Shown one piece after another: positions 1 through 6,254 of a stretch of DNA of 24,960 nucleotides. The notes beneath the pieces are model-generated. The model had not been told where the DNA came from. It was given only the letters and a program-made list of their open reading frames with translations, and made no database searches. Source of the stretch: an uncultured Bacillota bacterium (GTDB taxonomy: Bacteria; Bacillota; Dehalobacteriia; UBA4068); contig CAKQQU010000019.1 in NCBI GenBank assembly GCA_934271085.1, forward strand, positions 1-24,960, given 5' to 3'. Position 1 is the first letter of the stretch, and each line of letters opens with the position of its first letter. Made by a program: the position numbers and the translations under genes.

Positions 1-145
1 CTTTTTTGCTTAACACTTTATCATCCGTCGGCAAATCCGTTCTGCCTGCGCGCTGCCAAAACCGGGCTTTAAATAATACCTGTTATCAGCAGCTCAGGCA
101 TGGAAAATCGCTTGCCCGGATAAGGTCATTATACTGCCTGCAGGA

Positions 146-391
146 TCATCTGTTATCTATAATATCCTGATATTGCTGATCTTCAGTTACCTGCACCAGT
201 CTTTCCATTTCGCTCCCCTGCAGCTCTCCGATCCTCTCGCAAGAAAAACTGAAGCGCACACAGGTGCCGCAGGAAGAACTGAGCCAGCGGGGCACAGGGC
301 ACATAGTACCTTCAGCACCCGCCTTTTCCAGCCGCCTTTTGAACTGCATTGCGTCATAATGGGTAAAAAAGGTAGCTATATAATCAGCCAT
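146..391 (-). CDS. DUF3343 family putative Se/S carrier protein
   Basis: This 81-aa cytoplasmic protein begins MADYIATFFTHYDAMQFKRR. It has the family pattern of a CPVPR stretch near residue 32 followed by SSSCGTCVRF, so several cysteines sit in a short central segment. DUF3343 proteins are annotated as putative selenium/sulfur carriers because they recur beside YedF and selenium genes; the biochemistry is not shown by the sequence. The start is supported by AGGAG about 7 bases upstream. Its ribosome binding site directly follows the YedF stop, with only 9 bases between the two genes, so it is the third gene of the yedE-yedF operon. Length is normal for the family. No terminator is visible after it on the minus strand, so the operon may continue towards or past the left edge. 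Confidence 0.8.
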   Translation of the reverse strand: MADYIATFFTHYDAMQFKRRLEKAGAEGTMCPVPRWLSSSCGTCVRFSFSCERIGELQGSEMERLVQVTEDQQYQDIIDNR

Positions 392-400
392 ATTTTTCTC

Positions 401-607
401 CTATTTTTTCAGTTCCAGCGTATAATCACCGTTATCTTCGCTGACTGTGACAGTATATCCTGCCTTTTGCGCATAGCGGGTCACATTGCCCTTGGCTGTG
501 GCATTGTCCACCAGTACCTGGCATACTTCAGGAGCCGCTTTCAGAGCTTCCATTGTCATAAGTACAGGCTGAGGGCAGCTAAGCCCTCTGGCATCAATAA
601 TAGTCAT
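401..607 (-). CDS. yedF: YedF-like TusA/SirA-fold sulfur/selenium carrier (single domain)
   Basis: This 68-aa protein begins MTIIDARGLSCPQPV. It carries the TusA/SirA signature CPxP, whose cysteine holds a persulfide (or perselenide) in characterised relatives. Two ATGs are possible. The upstream one at 613 lies only 3 bases after GGAGG; the one at 607 lies 9 bases after it and gives the usual N-terminus, so 607 is preferred. The GGAGG sits immediately after the yedE stop codon, so the two genes are probably translationally coupled. Many clostridial YedF proteins are about 200 aa, with a second domain after the TusA-like part. This one has only the TusA-like domain, so it could equally be called TusA. 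The role as selenium carrier is inferred from its neighbours yedE, DUF3343 and the PLP lyase. Confidence 0.82.
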   Translation of the reverse strand: MTIIDARGLSCPQPVLMTMEALKAAPEVCQVLVDNATAKGNVTRYAQKAGYTVTVSEDNGDYTLELKK

Positions 608-620
608 CAGCATCTACCTC

Positions 621-1709
621 CTATTTGGCAGCTTCTTTTTTTCTGGTATTGACAGCAGCCACGATCAACAGCAGCACAAGTATAGCCACCGTAGCGATCT
701 TACCGCCTATGGTGGGGCCGCCGCTGACAACACCGTCAGTAACAGTAGTGGCGGAAGAAGCCAGTTTGAAATTGTGAGCAAAGGCTGCGCCCACAAAGAA
801 GCCGATAACAGTTACTGCAGAATCAGCATTGCCCTCGCCAGAGAGGATGACCTGACGCAGGGGGCAGCCGCCCAGCATAACAGAGCCAAGGCCAACAGCC
901 AGCATGGACAGGAAATTCCATAAGCCGTCGATGTGGGCGATGGGCTGTCCGGCAAATCCCAGCTTGAAAAAGCCAAAGCAGGCATTGGCAATAGCAGCGG
1001 CGATGATAATGCCCACAAAGCCCAGCAGCAGGTTCCAATCTTTAAAAAGGATCAGATCACGTATACCGCCGACCATGCACAGGCGGGTGCGCTGAGCAAT
1101 AACGCCTACGATCAGACCGGCAATAAGAGAGATAATGATAGCTGCATGTTTGGAGCCGGGACCTTCGGCAGAGAAGAAAATAAAGGCCGGCGCTGCCAGC
1201 AGCAGTATAAACAGGCCCACCTGGATGACGGAGAGCCAGGCGCCGTCCAGAGTTGTCATTCTGTAAGTACGCTTAAGGCTGTAGCCTTTCTTGAGGAAAA
1301 GCACGCCAACAGCGATACCGGCGGCAAAACCAACAAGACCGACTACCGCGTTAAGATCGCCGCCGCCTATACGCAGGACCATCCGGAGAGGGCAGCCTAA
1401 AAAGACCAAAGCTGCAACCATAACACAGAAACCAAGAACAAAACGGGTTACAGGAGAGCTGCCGCCCCGGGGGCTGAACTCTTTGGTAACAATAGCGGCA
1501 GCCAGAGCGCCCAGTACCAGGCCAATAATTTCCGGACGTATATACTGGACAGCAGCGGCCTGATGGATGCCCAAAGCGCCGGCAGTATCACGGATAAAGC
1601 AGGCGATGCAGAATCCCATATTGGCCGGATTGCCAAAGAACACCAGCATGACGGCAATCACACCGATAATCAGACCAGAAACAAGCATAACGATCTTTTT
1701 ACCTTGCAT
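621..1709 (-). CDS. yedE: YedE/YeeE family selenium-associated membrane transporter
   Basis: This 362-aa, very hydrophobic protein has roughly nine or ten membrane segments and no separate signal peptide; the first helix begins at residue 6. It belongs to the YeeE/YedE family, two-fold pseudo-repeat proteins that pass thiosulfate or a related chalcogen compound across the inner membrane through conserved cysteines. Visible motifs are GFCIAC (Cys34, Cys37), GCPLR (Cys106), LCMVGG (Cys211) and a second GCPLR (Cys282), so each half has an inner Cys motif plus a GCPLR. The yedE-yedF-DUF3343 order beside a cysteine desulfurase-like gene matches the selenium-linked branch rather than a thiosulfate assimilation locus, which would have cysteine biosynthesis genes. 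The ATG is preceded by AAGGAG. Substrate identity is inference. Confidence 0.86.
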   Translation of the reverse strand: MQGKKIVMLVSGLIIGVIAVMLVFFGNPANMGFCIACFIRDTAGALGIHQAAAVQYIRPEIIGLVLGALAAAIVTKEFSPRGGSSPVTRFVLGFCVMVAALVFLGCPLRMVLRIGGGDLNAVVGLVGFAAGIAVGVLFLKKGYSLKRTYRMTTLDGAWLSVIQVGLFILLLAAPAFIFFSAEGPGSKHAAIIISLIAGLIVGVIAQRTRLCMVGGIRDLILFKDWNLLLGFVGIIIAAAIANACFGFFKLGFAGQPIAHIDGLWNFLSMLAVGLGSVMLGGCPLRQVILSGEGNADSAVTVIGFFVGAAFAHNFKLASSATTVTDGVVSGGPTIGGKIATVAILVLLLIVAAVNTRKKEAAK

Positions 1710-1760
1710 AAAAATACTCCTTTTCCCTAAAAATATTTAGGCAGTTATCAGCCTTAAATC

Positions 1761-1790
1761 AGTATATTTTAGGAAGATATAAAAAGTAAA
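1761..1790 (-). promoter_or_regulatory. Candidate promoter of the yedE-yedF-DUF3343 operon
   Basis: On the minus strand, TTTACT (1790-1785) is followed by an 18-base spacer and TATACT (1766-1761). This would start transcription about 45 bases before the yedE ATG. It is a reasonable vegetative sigma match by eye, but in an A+T-rich gap, so chance matches are possible. Confidence 0.45.
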
Positions 1791-1883
1791 ATAGCTTTTC
1801 CCTATACCATATAATGGACTATAGAAAAAAACTATATTGTAAGAATAATGGATAAATATGTTTAAATATAGCGGTACAGGCTA

Positions 1884-1912
1884 TTTCTTTTCCCTGCTCT
1901 TGGTAGTATAAT
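1884..1912 (+). promoter_or_regulatory. Candidate promoter of the PLP lyase gene
   Basis: A perfect TATAAT lies at 1907-1912; the matching -35 position (about 1884-1889, TTTCTT) is poor. The expected start of transcription near 1919 argues against a TTG start at 1917 and favours the ATG at 1968. A weak -35 would fit an activated promoter. Confidence 0.4.
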
Positions 1913-1967
1913 AAATTTGTCAAATAGTTTACAAAAAAAAGACAAGGATAATAAAATAAACGATATT

Positions 1968-3128
1968 ATGGATAAAAAACATTTATATCTGGATAATGCA
2001 GCAACAACCTTTCCCAAACCTCCCCAGGTAGCGCAGGCAGTAGCCAATTATATAGCCAATATCGGCATGAATATTAAGCGGGGCGGTTATGAGGAGGCCT
2101 ACGAGGCGGCCGAAGGTGTGTTGGATCTGCGGGAGAGGCTGTGCAATTTTTTCAACGGACCGGATCCGCGCAATCTGATCTTTACTGCCAATATCACCGC
2201 CTCCCTGAACTATGTGCTTAAGGGCTGGCTTAAACCGGGGGATCATATCCTGGTAAGCGCCCTGGAGCATAATGCCATGATGCGGCCGCTTATCCAATTA
2301 CAGGAACAGGGGGTTGCCTTTGACTGCATTCCCTGCGCAGAAAACGGCCAGCCTGATTATGACGCCATTGAAGGCATGATCAAAAAAAATACCCGTGCCA
2401 TCGCTACCCTGCACGCTTCAAATGTCAGCGGTGTAATCGTTGATATTTCCCGAATGTCCCGGATAGCCCATGCCCACGGCCTGAAATTCATTGTGGACAG
2501 CGCCCAAAGCGCCGGCATACTGCCTATTGATATGCAGGAAATGGGCATAGACTGTCTGACCTTTACCGGGCATAAGGGCCTGCTTGGCCCCCAGGGTCTG
2601 GGTGGTTTTATCATCAGTGACGAGATGGCGGAGCAAACCACCCCTCTGATCGCCGGCGGCACCGGCAGCTTTTCCCATCTGGAAACCATGCCGGAACTGC
2701 TGCCCGACCGCTTTGAGGCGGGAACGATGAACCTTCCCGGAATGGCCGGTCTGGCTGCGGCACTGGATTATATAGAGGAACAGGGTATGGACCGGCTGTA
2801 CCAACATGAGCAGGAACTTACCGGCCGCTTTATATCAGCTCTGAAAGGGAAAAAGGATATCCGTATAATAGGCGAAGATTATCCCCAAAGGGTTGCTGTG
2901 ATATCTTTGGATTTTCCCCATCACGATAATGCGGAAATAGCCTTTTACCTGGCAGAACGCTATGGTATAATGACCCGCTGCGGTCTGCACTGCGCTCCCC
3001 GGGCCCATAAAAGCGTGGGCAGCTATCCCCAGGGAACAGTGCGCTTCTCTCCCGGCATTTTTACCAGCAAGGAAGATATGGACTATGCAGCCGAATCAAT
3101 ATTGGCCCTGCTGGATCACAAAAAATAG
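1968..3128 (+). CDS. Cysteine desulfurase/selenocysteine lyase-like PLP enzyme
   Basis: This is a 386-aa class V aminotransferase-fold protein. The N-terminus MDKKHLYLDNAATTFPKP is the classic opening of this group. PLP is expected on Lys203 in TGHKGLLGPQG, and the catalytic cysteine is expected to be Cys342 in GLHCAPRAH. This C-terminal motif is that of the cysteine desulfurase family subgroup found with selenium genes (the EF2568-type), rather than IscS or SufS. It would release sulfur from cysteine or selenium from selenocysteine for the carrier proteins encoded divergently. The frame is open from a TTG at 1917, but TATAAT at 1907-1912 makes that untenable. ATG 1968 gives the expected N-terminus, although the nearest Shine-Dalgarno-like AAGGA (1944-1948) is far, at 19 bases. 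Sulfur versus selenium specificity cannot be told from sequence alone. Confidence 0.88.
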   Translation: MDKKHLYLDNAATTFPKPPQVAQAVANYIANIGMNIKRGGYEEAYEAAEGVLDLRERLCNFFNGPDPRNLIFTANITASLNYVLKGWLKPGDHILVSALEHNAMMRPLIQLQEQGVAFDCIPCAENGQPDYDAIEGMIKKNTRAIATLHASNVSGVIVDISRMSRIAHAHGLKFIVDSAQSAGILPIDMQEMGIDCLTFTGHKGLLGPQGLGGFIISDEMAEQTTPLIAGGTGSFSHLETMPELLPDRFEAGTMNLPGMAGLAAALDYIEEQGMDRLYQHEQELTGRFISALKGKKDIRIIGEDYPQRVAVISLDFPHHDNAEIAFYLAERYGIMTRCGLHCAPRAHKSVGSYPQGTVRFSPGIFTSKEDMDYAAESILALLDHKK

Positions 3129-3150
3129 CAACAGGCATCTGCAGAAAATA

Positions 3151-3191
3151 AAAACCGGTATAACTGAGCATATCAGTTGTACCGGTTTTTT
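3151..3191. terminator. Bidirectional terminator between convergent genes
   Basis: A 17-bp hairpin (3151-3167 pairing with 3173-3189, one T-G wobble, loop GCATA) is flanked by an A-run on the left and a T-run on the right. It can therefore terminate the PLP enzyme gene on plus and the ClC gene on minus, whose stop codons lie 22 and 15 bases from it. Confidence 0.92.
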
Positions 3192-3205
3192 AATCCCTAT
3201 TTTAC

Positions 3206-4771
3206 TTAATTTACGGAAGTAAGCCGGGACATTTTCTTAAATATATCCGCCTCATTTTTCTTATCCGCCAGCAACTGCAGGCAATCTTCCCCCCTGAGCA
3301 GTATATTCTCATCTGGTAATATGTCGTTCTGGCCACGCTTAACAGAAACCACTCTGCAGCCGGCAGGCAGTTCCAGATACTGCAGGCGGCAGCCGTCCGC
3401 AGGCGAACCGAACTGCACCATAAATTCCATATCGCACTGAGCGTTATCCGGTAACTGCTCTTCATCCATCCTGTTTACGCTCTCTGCCGCAACTCTTGCT
3501 TCCAGCAAAGCGTCGTATACTGGCGGGCTTTTCAGCAGATCGGCAACAGCATAAGCTATAAGGCAGACCACTGCCAGCGCCAATAACTGGTCAAAAGAAC
3601 CGGTCACTTCCATCAGCAGGATAATCGCTGTAATGGGGGTACGGGCAATGGCAGCGAAATAGCCGGCCATAGCCAGAATAATGAAATTGGCGAACAGTTC
3701 GGGGGCAAAGCCCATATAGTGGATGGCAAAATAACCGAAAACAGCGCCCAGCAGGGAGCCCAGCACCAGGATGGGGAAAAGGTTGCCGCCGGGAGCGCCG
3801 CTGTCAAAGCAGATCAGGAAAAAAACGAATTTCACCGCCAGGATCAGCAGCAGATAACGCAGGGTCATAGATACATCCAAAGTATTGATAATATACTCGC
3901 CGCCGCAAAGCACTTCCGGCAGCACCAGACCCAATACGCCTGCCAGCAGGAAGGGCAGCAACAGCCGCATCCAGGGCTTACCTGGTATCTTTTTATACAA
4001 CTGCTGGCTGACCAGCAGTATTTTGGTATAGGCAACACCGCAAAGGCCCACCACCAGCCCCAGCAGTATCAGCACCCAAACTGAGGCCAGAGGAATACTG
4101 GCGCTGAGGGCAAAATGGAAAATGGGCTGCAAGCCAAACACCGATGCAGCCACAAACTGGGAGGTCACAGCCGAGGTCAAGGTGCAAAGCAGGATCAGCG
4201 GAGAAAAATAATGCATCATATCCTCAATGGCAAACATAACGCCTGCCAAAGGAGCGCCCAGAACCGTGCCCAGCCCGGCGCCTGCGCCGCTGGCAACCAG
4301 CACTTTATACTCCTGCCGGCTCCTGGCAAATTTTTTACCAACCCCCATTCCTACACAGCCGCCTAACTGGATAGCAGGGCCTTCTCTCCCAAGAGCCAGC
4401 CCGCATACGGTAGAAACAGAGCTGCCGCAAAATTTGGCTATCAGCACCTTCCACCAGCAATAATCGATCTGCCCGGTAACAACGCCCTTGGTTTGGGGGA
4501 TACCGCTGCTGTTGCTCATAGGCGCCAATCTGACTATCAGGCAGATCAGCAGACCCAATGCTATCAGCCCGGCAAAAACAGCCCATATCCAGCGGGGATT
4601 AGCTGCGGCAAAAGGATAAACGGCGAAAGCAGTACTTTCCGCCAGGGCGATGACCCAGCGAAAGGCAGTAGCTACCACGCCGGTGAGCAAGCCAACTATG
4701 ATACTTTTGCCCAAAAGGGGAAGTGTGCCGGAATCCAGTTTTTCTCTTATGCTTATCTTGCTATCCATCAT
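3206..4771 (-). CDS. clcA: ClC-type chloride/proton antiporter with C-terminal RCK_C (TrkA-C) domain
   Basis: This 521-aa protein has a ClC membrane domain (residues about 20-430) and a soluble C-terminal domain (about 440-521) resembling RCK_C/TrkA-C, a small-ligand regulatory module. Anion-pathway motifs are visible: SSGIP (88-92), GREGP (128-132, with Glu130 as the external gating glutamate), GGNLFP in place of GxFxP, and a conserved tyrosine in the late YFAAIARTP segment. GREGP and SSGIP point to chloride rather than the fluoride-specific ClC branch. At the internal proton-glutamate position, FAIED (180-184) aligns by eye with FIIEE of E. coli ClcA, which puts Asp184 where Glu203 sits. 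The start has two tandem ATGs and only a distant AAGGA about 13 bases upstream. The gene is divergent from sbcD and looks monocistronic. Confidence 0.9.
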   Translation of the reverse strand: MMDSKISIREKLDSGTLPLLGKSIIVGLLTGVVATAFRWVIALAESTAFAVYPFAAANPRWIWAVFAGLIALGLLICLIVRLAPMSNSSGIPQTKGVVTGQIDYCWWKVLIAKFCGSSVSTVCGLALGREGPAIQLGGCVGMGVGKKFARSRQEYKVLVASGAGAGLGTVLGAPLAGVMFAIEDMMHYFSPLILLCTLTSAVTSQFVAASVFGLQPIFHFALSASIPLASVWVLILLGLVVGLCGVAYTKILLVSQQLYKKIPGKPWMRLLLPFLLAGVLGLVLPEVLCGGEYIINTLDVSMTLRYLLLILAVKFVFFLICFDSGAPGGNLFPILVLGSLLGAVFGYFAIHYMGFAPELFANFIILAMAGYFAAIARTPITAIILLMEVTGSFDQLLALAVVCLIAYAVADLLKSPPVYDALLEARVAAESVNRMDEEQLPDNAQCDMEFMVQFGSPADGCRLQYLELPAGCRVVSVKRGQNDILPDENILLRGEDCLQLLADKKNEADIFKKMSRLTSVN

Positions 4772-5108
4772 TATATATCAGCCATATCCTTTTTTATAAA
4801 TAATCGGCCCATTATTCCGCCGATAGTATTCCCGCCAAAATGTATCTGGCTATTATCAGCAGATCCGTCAATATTCAGGTGATCGCCAAATGGCGACTTT
4901 CTTTTTGTCCGAATCCTTTTTATATTCTAAGTTTTTAATGATTATCCTTGCGGGCCGTGGACAAATAAGGGCAATTTGCTGCCGATTGACAGGATATACT
5001 GCGTAACATTATAATAAAATTATATCAAAATACCATATATATAATTAAAATATCCCGCCAGATACAATATCAATGGTATATCAATATATACAATAAACGG
5101 AGGCGTCT
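4772..5108. other. Divergent intergenic region between clcA and sbcD
   Basis: This 337-base non-coding gap is A+T-rich on its sbcD side. It holds the sbcD promoter (listed separately). It also holds a small GC-rich hairpin (TCGCC 4883-4887 pairing with GGCGA 4892-4896) followed on plus by a pyrimidine/T tract, and a pair of TATCAAT direct repeats (5068-5074 and 5079-5085) in the sbcD leader. No open frame with a ribosome binding site is evident, and I do not recognise a riboswitch. No clear promoter for clcA stands out. Confidence 0.6.
4986..5015 (+). promoter_or_regulatory. Promoter of sbcDC
   Basis: A perfect TTGACA (4986-4991) is followed by an 18-base spacer and a perfect TATAAT (5010-5015). 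The predicted start near 5022 leaves an A+T-rich leader of about 85 bases before the sbcD ATG. This is the best sigma-A promoter match in the window. Confidence 0.78.
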
Positions 5109-6254
5109 ATGCGTATTTTACATCTAGCAGACCTTCATTTGGGGAAAAGGCTGGGCAATATCAGTCTGTGCCCCGACCAGGAGTATATACTTCAGGAAAT
5201 ACTGCGGCTGATAAAAGAATATACTCCGGATGCCTTACTGCTGGCCGGTGATATTTATGACCGTTCCACCCCTGCTACAGATGCGGTGGAGATGTTTGAT
5301 GAATTTTTGACCCGGCTTGTGGAGCTGAAAATACCTGTGCTGGCTATTTCCGGCAATCACGATTCCCCGGAGCGTTTGGATTTTGCCAGCAGGATCATTT
5401 CCCATCAGGGTATACATGTAGCCGGTTCGTTTAACGGCAATATAAAAGAAATAGAACTCATGGACGAGCATGGGCCGGTTTTTTTCCATCTGCTGCCATT
5501 TATCCGGCCGGCTCATGTCCGCCGCTTCTTTCCCCAGGACGAGCTGCCCAGCTATGACGCAGCCTGCCGCCGGGTGCTGGATGCATCCCCCAGAAGGCCG
5601 GGCTGCCGCTATGTGCTGCTGGCGCATCAGTTTGTCACCAATAATGGCCAAAGCCCGGAGCGCAGCGATTCCGAGCAGATCAGCGTAGGCGGCGTGGATA
5701 ATATAGACTCCTCTGCTTTTGCAGGCTATTCTTATGTAGCATTGGGCCATATCCACAAAGCCCAAACTGCCGGGAACGAATTTATCCGTTATGCAGGTTC
5801 GCCCCTGAAATATTCTTTTTCCGAAGTAAACCATCATAAAAGCGTACCGCTGGTGGAAATAGATGCAGCAGGACAGGCATCTGTGGAGCTTATTCCCCTT
5901 AATCCCCTCCATGATATGCGCAGGATAAAAGGGCCATTGGAAAAGCTGCTCAGTACGGAGGTGGCAGGTGCGGCAGACCGCAATGATTATCTGCAGGTAG
6001 TGCTGACAGATGAAGAAGACCTGGTAGCGCCTTTGGATTGTTTGCGCCACATTTATCCCAATGTATTAAAACTGGACTTTGCCAATTCCCGAAGCCAGCT
6101 CAATGAGGATGACAGCCTGGCTCCGGCCCGTATCAGTAAAAGCCCGGAGGAAATGTTCAGGGATTTCTATAAATTGCAGCAAAACATTGAACCTGCGCCG
6201 GAAAAAATGGCCATAGTCCGGGATATTTTTGCCAAACTGGAGGGGGAAAAATAA
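5109..6254 (+). CDS. sbcD: SbcD exonuclease subunit (Mre11-like nuclease)
   Basis: This 381-aa metallophosphoesterase is the nuclease half of the SbcCD complex, which cleaves hairpins and protein-blocked or double-strand DNA ends using Mn2+. Metal-binding motifs are all present: DLH (Asp8, His10), GDIYD (Asp48), GNHD (Asn83, His84, Asp85), a histidine in LLAHQF, and GHIH. A capping region and a C-terminal SbcC-binding segment follow. GGAGG lies 5 bases before the ATG. The stop codon overlaps the sbcC start (TAATG), indicating translational coupling. Length is usual for the family. Confidence 0.97.
   Translation: MRILHLADLHLGKRLGNISLCPDQEYILQEILRLIKEYTPDALLLAGDIYDRSTPATDAVEMFDEFLTRLVELKIPVLAISGNHDSPERLDFASRIISHQGIHVAGSFNGNIKEIELMDEHGPVFFHLLPFIRPAHVRRFFPQDELPSYDAACRRVLDASPRRPGCRYVLLAHQFVTNNGQSPERSDSEQISVGGVDNIDSSAFAGYSYVALGHIHKAQTAGNEFIRYAGSPLKYSFSEVNHHKSVPLVEIDAAGQASVELIPLNPLHDMRRIKGPLEKLLSTEVAGAADRNDYLQVVLTDEEDLVAPLDCLRHIYPNVLKLDFANSRSQLNEDDSLAPARISKSPEEMFRDFYKLQQNIEPAPEKMAIVRDIFAKLEGEK

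Noticed and set aside
1..16. T-run at the left edge as a terminator
   Set aside because: A CTTTTTTG tract at the window edge could be the tail of a plus-strand terminator, but any stem would lie outside the window.
1917..1967. Earlier TTG start giving a 403-aa PLP enzyme
   Set aside because: The TTG lies only 4 bases after a TATAAT box, at the predicted transcription start, and the extra 17 residues are Lys/Asn/Asp-rich and unlike the family N-terminus.
4772..4960. Fluoride riboswitch in front of the ClC gene
   Set aside because: I could not find the conserved crcB-motif blocks on the minus strand, and the ClC has chloride-type SSGIP and GREGP motifs.
5235..6050. Minus-strand open frame inside sbcD (271 codons)
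   Set aside because: Shadow of the sbcD coding frame; no recognisable domain.
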